Shown piece by piece: positions 23,430 to 36,779 of a stretch of DNA of 64,000 bases. Location: NCBI RefSeq assembly GCF_014839805.1, contig NC_051132.1, positions 3,906,001 to 3,970,000 on the forward strand, read 5' to 3'. The DNA is from Manduca sexta (lineage: Eukaryota; Arthropoda; Insecta; Lepidoptera; Sphingidae). Position 1 is the first letter of the stretch; each line of letters opens with the position of its first letter. A program made the position numbers and the translations under genes. The notes beneath the pieces were generated by a model. It saw only the letters and a program-made list of their open reading frames with translations. It was not told where the DNA came from and ran no database searches.

Positions 23430-24560
23430 CGCATGCTTGCCTACCTCGCCACCTACTGGGACCTCGCTGTCAAGTGGCTGGGCCATTGAACTCCAAGTGT
23501 TCAGTCAGGCCACTCCACTAAGAGCTGAGCTGATGGGCCATTCTGGACTTCAAGCAAACCGTGTAACAGAACCATATGTGTTCATGTGTTGGTGTTTCTG
23601 TGACAATTAAGTGAATGGGTGATCTAATGTATTCATATTATCGCAACATTTTGTTTGTTATTGACTAAAGATTTAAAGGATTAGTGACAAAAAAACAAAT
23701 TATGACAATAGTTTATTTGAAAGTGATTTTTAATATATATTTATTCTTTACAAATAATATCTTTATAGTTTTTACTAGCAAATACTAGCTCAATGTTGCG
23801 ATGGTATTATTTAAAACAATGACAAGTGACGTGACAGATGGTGAAGTGGCAAATTATTGCTTTTATAAGATTGGTTTGATTAGTTTTTGTGTTAGTGAAA
23901 ATGTTAGTTTAAGAGAATATTATTTATTTTCACTATAATTTGATATTTGCATTTACGATGTAACTAATCTTGCGTACTGTAAGTATTATTTGACCAAAAC
24001 CCTTGAATCCGAGTCAGAAGCTATGACTGTTAATATTAAATGTTTATTTTGGTGCTTTGTATCATTTAAGGGCAAGTGTTGACTTGTTTTGATAAAGACA
24101 TCTATACAGATATAAGAACAGCTCTTTGGGGTAACTAAAAGGGTTAAGTTTAAAGCTCTATAAAAAACATTTGACGTAAAGTTTGATGTTAATTTAATAC
24201 ACACAAATTATTACGTATATTTTTTTTCATGTTTGGTTAGAGAGATTGGTTTTAGCTCATTTAGTTATCCTAATGTTATTGAAGTAACATGGCTATGTAA
24301 AGTTATACATACTGTTAATGTTTGTAAGTGGCATAGAATATATTTATTATATATGTAGCTAGTACAAAACGGTTGGATATATGAGCGTTATATATGATTA
24401 GCATAGTTTTTATAATAAGTGTTTAAGAGCTACATTGTTTGTTTAAATTTTATGTATTTTGAGACGATTATGACTTGTTCAATTAAAGATCATGCTCTGC
24501 TACGTTTTTTACTATTTGCTGTAATAAAGTTTGAGTTAATATGTGAAGTTATTAGCATTA
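23430..24560 (+). other. Probable 3' UTR of the transporter
   Basis: About 1.1 kb of AT-rich sequence after the TAG, with no splice-linked frame. The best polyadenylation signal is AATAAA at 24523-24528, followed by a TG/T-rich stretch. The true cleavage site cannot be fixed from sequence. Confidence 0.5.
24523..24528 (+). promoter_or_regulatory. Candidate polyadenylation signal of the transporter
   Basis: A canonical AATAAA, followed within 30 bases by a T/G-rich element. Confidence 0.45.
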
Positions 24561-24569
24561 CTATATGTA

Positions 24570-26575
24570 TACTTGGTTGTTTTCCTTAAAAATTAATTAA
24601 GTAAAATCTGCTATTTTCCCTTTATTCCTAATTTGTAACAATAAGTATGATAACTAATCCAAAGTGCTGTATTTAATGTAATGACTAATGTTAAAAGATA
24701 GACAAGTTTGTTTTAAAATCATGAAATCGTGGATAGTTTTAAGACGCACAAGAATCTGTTTGTGGTAATAAGTTATCTGAATTTGAACATTATAAATATC
24801 TGAATTTGCATGACTGTTGAATATCGACAGAGTGTACGCTTGTACTTTGATATTAGTCTGATTCATTTGGGGCGCCATTTTGACTGCTTTGAGGCTGGCA
24901 ACTGGTTTTCCTTTTATTTTATTGAAGTTATTGTTTGGTCTAATAACATTTAGATGTCGCCATTTTTTGTTAGTAAACTTATGTTTGGCAGACTGGAATC
25001 ACCTACTTTATCGATATCGATATGGAGACTGGTTCAACAAAGTTATGTGGGTTGAATTGATTATATAGTTAAATCACAAGATCGAGTTAATTTTTAAGTA
25101 ATTATTTTGATATCATTAATCGATATTTATAAGTTATCGATATCGATAAAATGCAATTTATTAGGTCGATACTGGCAGATGACTTTAGTGCTTAGATGTT
25201 TTATTTTTACCTTCCTTGTGTTCAAGACATAAACCAAATATTTTTAATCCACGAGATTCAAGAACAAAAATTCATTTTGTTTTCATAAGTCGACCATTGT
25301 TGGTTCAATAGTGTGTATTTATTTCATAGTAAAATGTTTTTTTTCCATATTTAGTATTTTTATTTTCTTTTTTTAATTGTAGGTAGTTGGGTGTGCTGTT
25401 TTGAAACGCGTAGTATGTCAGAAAAAAAATCCCAATCAATAATCGATTCTAATCGTTAAATCGGATCGATACCGAAAATCAACTATTAATAAATGTCATG
25501 TGTAAGCATTTAAAGCAAATTGTTCTGATTGGTGCATTTCTGCGATCGGTCCGAAGATAGTGACGTAGAATTCTTACTAGTTTGGGAAGTTGCTGACTCT
25601 CTACTTTGGAAACAAAAATATCTGATGAACACAAACGGAAGGGCTTCATAGTAACCTCGACTTGGCCGTTCTATATTTAGCTTTGCGCCAACAAGTCTCG
25701 ATTACAGGAATAACCGTTTATCGACTAATGACACTGTAGTGCATTTGTCTCCCGCGATGTAAGATAGAAATGGTTTGTTATTTTAGCTAAATATAGCTTA
25801 TCAAATCTTAAAAGCCATCTATCCGTTTTATTTATCGATTTAAAAAAATAAGTGTGTCTCCTAAGCAATTTTTACTGTATCATACACAATGAGAATAAAT
25901 TAATCGTATACCGCTAGAAATCGAATTATAACAATTATTGACATTTCAACTGAAATAACATTTTTTTTTATGTGTGTCATTGAAATTTAAGACTAAGCCA
26001 GTCGAAACCGGTCGAAGCAATTCCTCTAAACCGCTATTAAGACAGGGGAGTAGCACCCTTGGGTTGGTAAGTTTAGGGGGCGGCCAAATTTGTGAATTAA
26101 AACCTTAATTTTTTTTATCTTATGGAATGTACCTGTAGTTAGGGGCGCGCGTGACTCTTATTTGTTGAATTGACTGCTCTCACGCGGTATCTTGGGCGAT
26201 AAAAGCCCCCGCTACGCTGTGTTGAGGTACTATGAGAGCCTTTGATGGAACATTGCTTGGAATGTCTGCATGTTGTAAATACAGTAATAAACAGTATAAA
26301 GGAGTTGTGTACAAGTTTAGTTCGGTTAGTAGTGCTTATGAATGTTGTACGATACCCTGGTGCCTTATCCATCTTCCATTGGTTTATCACTGATAGAGTA
26401 AGTTGTTGAACAAATAGTCTAGTGAGACCACATCCTAACTTGTAGGGTTTGTTTCATTTTGTACATTATTTTATATATAAAAGCAATTAGTACGAAAATG
26501 AAACCCTTATGTGAAAATAATATTGAAATTGGTTAAGAAAGATGGCAGTAATTCATATTTAAAATATTGCAACAA
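24570..26575. other. Non-coding stretch
   Basis: No gene supported. It contains TATCGATATCGATA-type words at about 25008-25023 and 25136-25149, and more ATCGAT-like words near 25440-25475. This is a local cluster of a motif that in Drosophila binds DREF or BEAF-32. Confidence 0.4.
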
Positions 26576-26579
26576 ATAA

Positions 26580-26715
26580 CAGTGGGCGCGTACCTGGGAT
26601 ATCGCACCATCTTATTCTTTCGCACGCATCGTAATCTCCGATGACGTCACGTGCGCGTATTGCGCCTCTCCTCATGTTTTGACACTTTCCCCTTCTTGGC
26701 CTGAACGCATAGTGT
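26580..26715 (+). repeat. Dispersed repeat, second copy of the block at 1-130
   Basis: It shares gtgggc, ggatatcgc, ttctttcgcacgc, gatgacgtcac and ccccttc in order with the start of the window. Confidence 0.55.
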
Positions 26716-26749
26716 TCTCAATTTCAGTTTTCTTTGACTTAGTTTAGCT

Positions 26750-26910
26750 TTATTTATTTCAATATTAGGCAATTAATCACAGCACCCCGTTCTATCTTAT
26801 GCCTACGCAGTAGACACTGCAAAGACGCCCAACCCTAAAGCACTGAGAAATAGACTTTTTATCAGAGCATTGGTCTGTACCTGCATACCAGCGTTTGTGA
26901 ATACGAAGCT
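26750..26910 (+). mobile_element. Decayed half of the MITE at 4022-4281
   Basis: The words caatattaggcaattaatca, tatgcctacgcagtag, gcactgagaaatagac and ttatcagagca follow the right half of the 4022-4281 element in order, with many changes. The left half and the ends are lost. Confidence 0.55.
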
Positions 26911-26914
26911 GAAC

Positions 26915-28838
26915 AGTGTGGAGCAACACGCACGCCTCAGTTAAGTTAAAGTCGCGCGTTGCGTTACAATAACTGCGTCCGAGATCCCGCATTCACCATA
27001 TTTAGGACGCAATATTTTCTTTTTTTCTTTCTTTCAATATGAGACGAAGTTCTAGCATGGCATGAAAAGTGGCCTGTAACATCAATATGAGCATTTCCAA
27101 TTCTCATATTTCTCAATATTAGCAAAGCCTTCATAAATCCTCCGCAGTTTAGTGTTGTCGGTCACAGCTGTAAATTGTCATGTTAATCATTGCTCCATTG
27201 CTTCAGTTGCTTAAAAAGCATAACATACCGAGTCATGGCTGCATGTATATATCGTTAGGGTGTGGTTTCTAGGAATGGAGTTTTATTTGCATGTAATATT
27301 TTTTTGGTATTGAAATTACATATTAATATTGATTTATATGTCCAACGAAGTATATTTCGTGAAATAAATAATACGTTTTAATAAAACTGTCGAATTGGCG
27401 CAAGAAGGGAATCGTAGATTTCCGATTTAAAGGGCAGTTGTATTGCAATTTGAGTGTAGAACGCAAGATCGTAGCGAATAAGTGTTGGTACACCAAGCAA
27501 GTTGTTTGCCCATAATAAGTTTGATATAGATATTTACTTATTTGAAGTAATATAATAGAAATATGGATTATTCTAGAGCCTTTTTAGTTATGAAATTCGG
27601 CAGTTTTATGAAAATGTTGATCGTCATACACATCCAATAGAAAATATAGGAGTTTATTCCGATGACAATAACGAAGTATTGAAAATATTTACCATAAAAA
27701 ATTATAAATATTAGTATTTAAATATTCAGAGTATTATAATGAGAGACTTGAGTCGATTCTGGGGGTGATAGTACGAAGATGCCAATCAATACTTTGATGT
27801 GATTCATTGTAATATATGGAATAAATCACTGCCATATTTAAGTTCCTAGAAATGTTCGTCTTAACGCCTTTAATGAAAGGTAAGCTGTTATTAAATGGAG
27901 TACAAAGTTAGTAATTAGGAGGGTGTAGAAATCAGATTCATTGTTTGTTAGTATTTATCTCTTAAGCAATTTTTCTTATACTTTTGCCGTCACTTAATAT
28001 GTCGCATAAGGTTAGGGATTATTTTCTGTCTTCGGGGGCAATTACAGGCGTTCTAATGGAAGGACAGCTTTGATAGCCTTATAAATAAATAGGGTTTTTT
28101 TAAATTCTGACCTATACAGTAATTGAAGCTCTCCTTCGAAGAGAACACCCGTAATTACAAAAAGACGGAACGCCCCTATAGACGGAATAGGGCCCCTGAC
28201 TTTATCTATCTTTATGAATTTTGCATAAAATATTTACGACGTTTCATCTACTTCCATTTATCGAAGGCGGAGGATGAATTGAACAGTAAATACAAGTTAC
28301 GTATAAAAAATATAATATATTGTTGTTAATTAAAGTACTTAAAGCTTCCGTAAAATATAGCTATAAATAAAATCGGTGTAAAAAAATATAAGACTATTTC
28401 AAAATATCTCCAAAAATCCACTCCTCCAACTAATATCTTCAGAATCGACTTTATTGTATATTAAATCGTCATAAACAAAGTAATATGATGAAACTAGCGA
28501 TAGAGTTACGTCTTGGCACTTGTATTGTTTCCACTTCGCTATTAAGATTTTAATATTCACTATACATATTGCAAAGCGAACATTTGCTCTTCTATACTAT
28601 TGATAAACTTAAGGCTGAATTGTATGCAGGGTGACAGTTTCCCGTGAAATTCTACATTATGTAATGTATAGATCAAAAAATCATATTTAGTCCAAAAATA
28701 TTATTATTCTTCATAAATGCATTCTAATTTATTAATTCAAGTGGCCTTTACCACAGCTAATATTTTCTTTTTTAAAATACCGCGATTATTTTTTTTTACA
28801 AACGTTTGTTTTGTTCGATAATTTTCTAGCACTCCTTT
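26915..28838. other. Non-coding stretch
   Basis: No gene, RNA or clear repeat recognised. The longest plus frame (28123-28329) has no coding signature. Confidence 0.45.
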
Positions 28839-28841
28839 AGA

Positions 28842-29010
28842 GCCGTTTTCAATAATTGATCCCAATCTCGATCTTCAATCCAATGCACTGAATAAACCAA
28901 TCAAAATAACTAATTTGTAAGCATGTTAAAAAATGTTTTTATTGGTCCATTTTTGATAAAGGTCAAAAAAGCGGTAGGGTTCATGTGTTGAATATGGCAG
29001 TTAGTAATGT
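28842..29010 (+). repeat. Dispersed repeat, copy 2
   Basis: Matches the reverse complement of 8905-9075. The two copies differ by many small changes and about 10-base gaps. Confidence 0.6.
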
Positions 29011-29294
29011 TAAGATTTTGCGCCACAAATATCCTCTCTTATTTAGATTTGCTTATACGGATACATGTTTGCCTACAATTCGGTCTGTAAAAATATGAAT
29101 GTAACAAATCAATGTATGCCTATACATAAACTTATACTATATTCGTTCTTATCTTTGCAACTATGTACCTAAACTATATTAGAATTATTGTGTGTTCTAT
29201 TAGTATATCGTATATTATATGTACTTGATCCTCTATAAATATGACGGGAGTCAGTGGAGTGAAGTTACATTTAAAAATATTGGTCAATGAGGTC

Positions 29295-29460
29295 TGATGT
29301 TTACGCGAGTATTAGACTTTGAAATAAAACTATTTTACGGATTTTATCCACGGGGATGTCTCGGACCATGAAGCTTGCAAAGTCTTCGAAACGTCGGGAG
29401 AAAATATAAATATAAATAACGGCGATGAAAAACGTAAATAGTATTATTTCAATGAAAGTC
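29295..29460 (+). repeat. Probable LINE 3' UTR fragment
   Basis: The words actattttacggattttatc and gcaaagtcttcgaaacgtcg, followed by an ATAAATATAAATAA track, recall lepidopteran non-LTR 3' ends. Recognition only; there is no second copy here. Confidence 0.4.
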
Positions 29461-29464
29461 AAGT

Positions 29465-32035
29465 TTGCGACTCGAGCTTTAGACTAAAGTGATGATTTCA
29501 TATGGGCAAAGCCTATTAGGTTAATATAATAATATATAATAACTATACTGTTTAGTGTCTTGGTATCTATATATATTTCTATGGTTCTGAATATTATCTG
29601 TAGCTCAGTGGATGGTAAATCAGTTGTGTAGAGAGACCATGAGTTAAATTGCTGCGCCAAGACACAATGCTTAGACAAAAGGCAAAATCGATTAAATTTA
29701 TATATTTTTCGTTTTTATATGTAATATCACTTCATTGATATAAAAATATGTATAATATTCACTTTAAAGAGTACCTCGATGCACTCCTTAGTCGAAGGCT
29801 GTGAAATAAAAGCTTTAACCTTCTCATTTGTAGATATCACACCCATCATCATCATGGTACTAAATTAACTAAGTGTCTTTGATCAACACATGATATATTC
29901 TACCTAACGTGTCTTATTTTGCCAAAAGAAAGTGCTTCAAAACCATACTTGGTTAATTTAGTACGTAATATTTGGAAATCTTTTGAAAATGGCTGCAGAT
30001 TAACAATTTTTGTATGAAAATAATGATTCTTTATTTTTATTATAATATTTTTTCTTATCTATAAATAAAAATACAGAGAATGTGTACGCTCTGCCAAGGA
30101 ATGGAAAAAAGATTGTCGAATTATGGATGCCCTAGTTTTATCTTTATATTAACATAAATTATAACTATAAATATCCGTATTCGTGTCTGCAGTGGATTTT
30201 CATGAGATATGGCCTTTTAAAAATATTTATTATAATATTTGTCAAGTACAAAATATAATTTGACCTTACTTGTGACTCGCGAGTAGTGTAGTCGTCCTGA
30301 CATAGCCCTACTACTTATTGTAGTGTCCTTGTAAATACAATATTTATACTATATTTGTATACTATCTAGATAGAGCACTATATAGAAATGTATATTAGTC
30401 TTTATATTCCTCGAAACTTCCTTAATATTTCTACCTTAATGTGGCAAGTGCTAAAATGTTCAAAATATGATTATCATATTGTGTTCAAGATATCTGTTCT
30501 GTTATTTCGAGCGACTTGCTCGTTTCACCATTCATTTGCTTAAAATTATATGATTTCTTTATTACGTTGATATAAGAATTAAAATATTTTTACATGTAAA
30601 TCTATTTTATACATTGAGTCATTTTATCATTTGCCATGCGATCGTCTATTGCGTCATTTTATCCAAATAAAGTATAAAGTAAAACAATATTTAAACTTTC
30701 AGATTTCGTAAAAAATCATAAATGTTTAACAGATAATTCGATTTTGATGAGTTGTCGCATTAACCGTCGTGAGCCTATTTAGACTAGTATAAAAATGAGT
30801 GGGCCTTTTTCAGATGATATTGACAATTTTTTAAACGTAAATAGCTGATATACCCAGTGTTATTTAACAAGTATGAGAAGCTGTATAAAAGTCACTAAAG
30901 TACATTCAAATTTCCAATAAAAAGTTATCGTTTTTGGCCGCGGGTAAATCCTGATGGCTATGTTTGTAAATTTACATTACGAAGTAAACGAGATTTTGGA
31001 CAATAAATAATGAATCTCTTACCGTCTTACGAATACGTCTGGTAGTCGTATTTTTCCACTTTTCCACATATCTATAGCAACAAACACTTCTACAAATATT
31101 TCACTGTTCACTCGGTAAAGATACTCATGTTTAAAATAAACGATTGAAAAATAAAAATGTGTTTTATTTTTGCGTTCTTTTCAACATGTAGCGAGTAAGA
31201 AATTTACTTCTGAAACTGGAACCCCAAGAGAGTTCAGGTTATGGGCCTTAACAAGATATCTTTCTACAATTGATAATACTCATAGAAAACAAAGAAAATG
31301 GGAATAACATATTATCATAGCGATAGACTTATCGCAAGGATATGTCAAAGGCATCTTGTCTAAGGCCCCAGTCATGTTGATAGTCGTAAAAACTAAGCCA
31401 AATTTCTCCAACATGCCTAAAAAAGGCTGTAGCGCCAATCCATGCAGTGGAATATGAGCAAATAGCTGCTATAGTATCTAATGAAAGTAACTTATTTGAT
31501 CAAACCCATGGGTTGTACTATGTATGTGCTTAGTTTGTATGTATGAGCGCTACGACGATAAATGGATATTGAATTTTTGATAAATACAGGACCTTATTAA
31601 GGAATGTAAAAGTTTTTCACCGCATATAAGGCGTGAAAATATGATTCCCTTGGGAGTTGATTTGGGTCATATTCGGATGTCATATTAATTGACTTATTGT
31701 CCCACTTACATAGCTTTCTCATTCGGTACAGTTTAAATAATTTAATAATTCACTGACTCCTTCAAATAACACGTGACATCCAGAAATGGAGTATTCATCT
31801 TTGGAATTTAATTTAGCTAACATTTAGATGGTTATTGACCTCATAATTATTTTTCCGGTAAACACAGTCTTGTTGACATTTCACATATCCTTAGATGATA
31901 AGGGTTATTCAATAACGCAATCATTGAAAAGACAACGAGTTCTTTATTGTGTAATAAATAAAAATAAATAGTTGTCAATAAATTAACTAAACCCTAACAG
32001 TTTCGTTCGTGCGTGCATCCTATGTACATTCAGTT
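29465..32035. other. Non-coding stretch downstream of the first Osiris gene
   Basis: Contains a tRNA-like smear at about 29587-29650 (tagctcagtgg and gagttaaattg), too degraded to be a tRNA and perhaps an old SINE. No gene supported. Confidence 0.4.
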
Positions 32036-32039
32036 GTGT

Positions 32040-32045
32040 TTTATT
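32040..32045 (-). promoter_or_regulatory. Candidate polyadenylation signal of Osiris gene A
   Basis: AATAAA on the minus strand, about 18 bases past the stop. A further one occurs about 100 bases on. Confidence 0.4.
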
Positions 32046-32062
32046 TACATGAGGTATTTGGT

Positions 32063-33086
32063 TTAATAGGTGGGTGATGACGAAGATGACGACGACGACG
32101 AGATTGATGACACGCTGGAGTAGCTCGGCGACTGGTTCGATGACGCTGAGGCGTTGGAGTCACCAGGGTAGTACGAGCTGTAGGCGAGCTGCGAGGGGTC
32201 CCACACGCGCGAGTAGGGGCCGGAGCTGGCCGGCTCCCACTGAGGGCTGTACGAGTCCTGAGGGGCGGCCGGGGTCGAAGCCGGTGGGCCGTACTGGGAG
32301 GCGGGAGGGCCGTATTGAGGAGCAGGAGGCGCGTCAGTCGGGGTCATCATCATCATCGGCATGGCTGTGAAAAGAAATGTGAATAAGCTTTTTGTACTTT
32401 ATCGCCTTTTTATGCTACAAACGGATGGTAATTCCCACCTCCTTTCTTCATCAGTAAGTTGTAGACAAGGAATCCAACGACCAGAGTGATGGCCAGTTTG
32501 CTGAGGATCAGGGCCTTGATGGCTTTGATGCCGATGATAGATACCAGGATGGGCATGAGAGCCTTCATCTTGAGCTTGAGCAGCAGCAGCACTGGCAGCA
32601 GGAGCTTCTTCTTCAAGAGGCCTCGAGCTGCAACAAACATTAAATGTATAATTTTGAAGTTTAATCTTATTTTCACGAATATAGAATACTACCTTCGCCA
32701 TTGCTGTCGTCTTCCGGGAACTGAACATCCAATCCTTTATCAGCTCTGTATGAGACCTCGGCGCTCTGGAACAGAAACTCAGGTAGTTGGAACCTGAACT
32801 CGTTGGTCTGCAGAATCCTCGCGGCGCGTTCGAAGATCACTTTGTCGATGTGCTTGGAGTCCAGGGCTCTCGCCGACTCGGCCGTCACGCCAGCGTTGGT
32901 ATCCAGGTACGAGAGAACTTTCACTTTGAGGCATGACATAGGTGACTCAGCTTCGAAACAATCACTGATAACACTGTCCAATAGATCATCACTTGTCCTT
33001 AACCGCGGCATCTCGATTTCGTTGTCCCTGATGCTGTAACCGTGCACGAGGGCGGCCGAAGCGATAAGTAAACACAAACACTTCAT
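32063..33086 (-). CDS. Osiris family protein (DUF1676), gene A
   Basis: Osiris proteins are insect-specific, enter the secretory/endosomal system and act in cuticle-forming epithelia. Three exons join in frame: 33086-32693, 32627-32439, 32364-32063 (TAA); both introns are phase 1; 294 residues. Residues 1-16 are a signal peptide ([16 protein letters not shown]). A two-cysteine segment follows ([17 protein letters not shown]), then the conserved amphipathic region, and a hydrophobic core around residues 131-190 after a KKK motif. The tail is rich in proline, tyrosine and serine, with repeated QYGPPAS, the Osiris signature as [11 protein letters not shown], and a poly-serine end. The N-terminal start follows a TATA box by 95 bp. 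I cannot assign the Osi number. The tail is longer and lower in complexity than in gene B. Confidence 0.9.
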
Positions 33087-33180
33087 TTTGATATTTCACT
33101 TTGTCATTAGATTTGATTAATTAGACGTACGGCCCGGCCGGTTAATGGTACAACAATGATTTAATTTTCAATGGGCTTGG

Positions 33181-33188
33181 TTTTTATA
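33181..33188 (-). promoter_or_regulatory. TATA box of Osiris gene A
   Basis: TATAAAAA on the minus strand, ending 95 bp before the ATG. It is the same octamer, in nearly the same position, as in Osiris gene B. Predicted transcription start is around 33150-33160. Confidence 0.65.
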
Positions 33189-33622
33189 TGTGATCCTTTG
33201 GGCGGCGAGGCGCGCGCTGTCCGTGCGTGCTCTGAATAGAAATTGTTATCATACTTGGCAAACTATTTAAAGAAAGTCCTGCTCGGTGAGAGTGACGTAT
33301 TTTTATGGTAAAATATTATATTAATAATTCTGTTTCATTCGTTATGTGTCAATAGTGCCTTAAATATATTTGTTTTATGCAAGATGTTGATTTGTTTAAA
33401 TTAACAAATATCATCATCTAGTACCTAAGAGTTATTTAAACTATCATATATTATGTAAAATTAGAGAAAGTATTAATTATAGACTATTCAAATCATACTT
33501 TCATCTTAAATTAGAGAAGGCCTGTTAAAGCACTAGAATCTGAATTGCATTATACATTCATAAATAGCGATCGTTTAAGATCTTTCATGTTTGATAACCT
33601 ATTTCATAACTACTTATACTAA

Positions 33623-33944
33623 AAAGCGGCGATAGCCTAGTTGGTTTTGGAACGGACTGCCGAGACGAATGTCCGCAGGTTCAAATCCTAAGGGCATACA
33701 CCTCTGATTATTCTAAAAAATTATGTGTGTATTTTTTGTGAATTATCGCTTGCTTTAACGGTGAAGGAAAACATCGTGAGGAAACCTGCATACCTGAGAA
33801 ATTCTCTATTAAGAATTTTCGAGCGTGTGTGAAGTATACTAATCCGTACTAGGCTAGCGTGGTGGACTAAGGCCTAATCCCTCTCAGTAGTATAGAAGGC
33901 CCGCGCCCAGCAGTGGGACAGTATATAATACTGGGCTGATATTA
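33623..33944 (+). mobile_element. Full-length tRNA-headed SINE (family 1)
   Basis: Starts with agcggcgatagcctagttgg (A box) and ggttcaaatcct (B box), and ends cagtatataatactgggctg plus an ATT tail. Flanked by ttatactaa at 33614-33622 and 33945-33953. It is the only plus-strand copy, about 540 bp upstream of the Osiris gene A ATG. Confidence 0.9.
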
Positions 33945-33959
33945 TTATACTAATGAGAA

Positions 33960-36470
33960 GCATAGGTTTATGTAAACTGGCAATCCTCACAATTGGTTAG
34001 AAAATCAGAAAATGTGTTAAATAACATACTTAGTCTTGTGTTTTGAAATGCTTTACAATGTAGAGCACGCACTTTAAATCACTATGCGTCTACATCATGC
34101 TGTAAGGTCGAGTCAAATAATAAGTAGCTATTCTAATATTTTTCTCACGATTTTATCCCGTAGGAGTGTGCGATGCAATATGCTTAAAACAATATGATTT
34201 AAATCAATTATTAATTAATCTATTTAGGGTAATCTTATATTATGTATTCGCTCTATCGCTACTACTACTAGGGTCTCAAACATCAATCAATAACTATATC
34301 TCAAAATATTGATATATGAAACTAATGGATAAGTACTTATTTTTATTTTCCTAATAACGGTAACATTCAACTTGCATGATTCTATGTAGGTATGTTATAG
34401 GGGTATTGTATCAAAGTTCCACATTTCGATTCAAAGTGTCAAAGGATATGGTTGATATTATTTGAATTCTTTAATTCATGAAACAGAAATATTACTATTT
34501 GGATTATTATATAAACCTGAGAACACTAGGCGATGCAGTAAGTGTTTTAAGTGGATAACCTAGACGAAATTAGAATAAAGTTAAAATACCTATTGTATGT
34601 GAATGAACTTTTGTAATTTAAAATTACTATTAATTTAAATATATTCCGTCTCAGTACGAAAGTGTGAAGAAACGTCTTTTATAAATAACCATAGATTATA
34701 AAGAATTCCACGTCGAAGTCATTTTAAGTGTACAGTTGCGTTATATAAATTAGTGTTGCCAGTTTCGAGCTCGTTGCGTGCTTGTTTTAGGCTATAAATC
34801 ATCGAAAGGACTTATTGTCATGCTATGACCGTCTCCTCATGCTCTCACTATTCCCTGCATACATACTAATATGGTTGGAACATTTTCCTCGTTGTTGTAA
34901 CATGCACCCATTGTTTACTATGGTAACACTTGCTGTGACGTCACCCGGCACTACGCTTGGAATTTTATTTCGATTTTTATTTTGGGTGATAAGGATTTTG
35001 GGAAAAAAAATTGTCCATAACTTCTAGTATCTGTGATAGTGTCAGTGTTTGCTGATATAACTATGCCTTTAATGTAATGTTAATATGTTCACTATTCAGC
35101 GTTAAGAGTACTCAGTACCCGGAATGCCGTATAAATATATTTTTTTAAATGTTTTAATGAACTTTATGGTGACCGTAAGGAGGTATTTTAAACCAAATTT
35201 TACCAATAATCATAAATTCATAAGTCCAGCAACGTTTATAAATCATTGTAGACTCTAAAAGCTTAATAGCTATATTTTGACGTTGTACATTTGGTTCTTA
35301 ATTTTAATAATATTTTAATTTTATCAATAAAGGACTAAAAACGGATACATTCTTGTCGCGCAAGTTACAGCTTTTTATGACATCCTGGAAGATGCTGCTT
35401 CTATAATTTATTGTAAAAAGGAATGTAACTAATAAATCTTAAGTCGAGAAACGTAACTAAACAACATTGTTACAAGAAATTACCAGTATTACGTAAAACC
35501 ATTTCGCCAGGAAAGTGAAACGTGCGCTCGTTTGGCAAAAAGCGTGTGTGGCTGCGGCGCGACTCCATTATGCAATAAGGGTTGCGATCGCGCATGCGCA
35601 TCGCGCGCGCATTACCATCCGGCATGTCCGGATTGTGAAATTTATTTTTTCACTTCCGTTCGACTATTGTTGGTTGGGGGTGTATGGGCACTCATTACCG
35701 TCGCTTTTAAGGCTTGTGATACATAAGTCATATCTATAATTTTTCGATGTTTGTTATACTTTTAATCTATAATACCAGGTAATCATGACGGGCATATTTT
35801 GATTTTGAGAAATTAAAAAAGGAATTGAGAATAATATTCCTAGACTTACGTAATCTTAATGTCGCTATAAAAACATCAAATCTTAGAAATATCAAATTCT
35901 TACTCCATATTGATTTAATGTGACATAATAGTATCATTTTGTTTTAGTTAGCCTATTAAAACGATACAAAATATAATTATAATTAAATTGCATTTTTTAC
36001 AGTGCTTTATAAATGTAACTTTTATTTAGAAAAATCATTGTTTCAAAGAAAGTAAAGTTTTATAAAACGGCATTCTAAAATGGTGAAATTTTACCTCTAC
36101 GTTTTTGTGTAGTTCGATATGATGATCGAAGGAATTCATATTTATGAAGGTCACCACATACTTCGACCATTTATATGTGTAAAATAACAAACGATTATAA
36201 TATAAAAACGTACCAATAATTATTAATGAGTGGGTATTTACAGACTGCATTATCTCTTTTAAGACGTTAATATTAACTGCGAAATTGTTTAATTTCAAAG
36301 AAAATGAAATTGGTAGCAGAATGATAACCTAAATTATATTTACATTAAAATAATCATATTTTATACAAAAATAGTTACCAGGCTTAACACCAATGGAAAA
36401 TATTTTTAAATTTGTGTAATGGCTTTATGATTTCTACCTATTTGTAATTGAATAAACTTTAGGTTATAAA
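33960..36470. other. Non-coding stretch with a CpG-rich island
   Basis: Mostly AT-rich with no gene. The exception is 35515-35640, a short CpG-dense patch containing CGCGCATGCGCA at 35589-35600, a perfect NRF1-type (insect EWG-type) site. No exon is recognised next to it. Confidence 0.45.
35515..35640. promoter_or_regulatory. CpG-rich patch with NRF1/EWG-like site
   Basis: The palindromic core GCGCATGCGC lies within gatcgcgcatgcgcatcgcg. It is unlike its AT-rich surroundings and could be a promoter or enhancer of an unseen transcript, or a GC-rich transposon piece. Confidence 0.35.
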
Positions 36471-36479
36471 TTAGAAATT

Positions 36480-36740
36480 GCATTAAATAATACGCAAATC
36501 CCGACCCACGAGGTTTTTTATAACCACGCGACCTCTTCGACAGTAATCATTATATTTCAGTCAATGTACATAAAATCGTAATGTACTATTAATGTAAACC
36601 TTCCTCAAGAATTGCACAATCGTATAGTAAAATTCGTACAAAAATCCGTTCAGTAGATTTTGAGAAAATCGACCACATACAGACAGATAGTATTTGTGAT
36701 TTTGTTTTATAATATGTATAGATATAATATATAAAATTTG
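36480..36740 (+). repeat. Decayed RTE-like fragment
   Basis: The words aaaaatccgttcagtagatt, gagaaaatcgaccacataca and gttttataatatgtatagat follow the layout of the fragment ending at 12420. Confidence 0.45.
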
Positions 36741-36779
36741 GCGAAAAATTATTCACTTTCCTTGACATATACATAACAT

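Noticed and set aside
32074..32370. Plus-strand frame opposite Osiris gene A
   Set aside because: Arises from the low-complexity serine/proline-coding exon on the other strand.
33623..33695. True tRNA gene
   Set aside because: A and B boxes are present, but the sequence is the head of a repeated SINE with target duplications; no sound cloverleaf acceptor stem.
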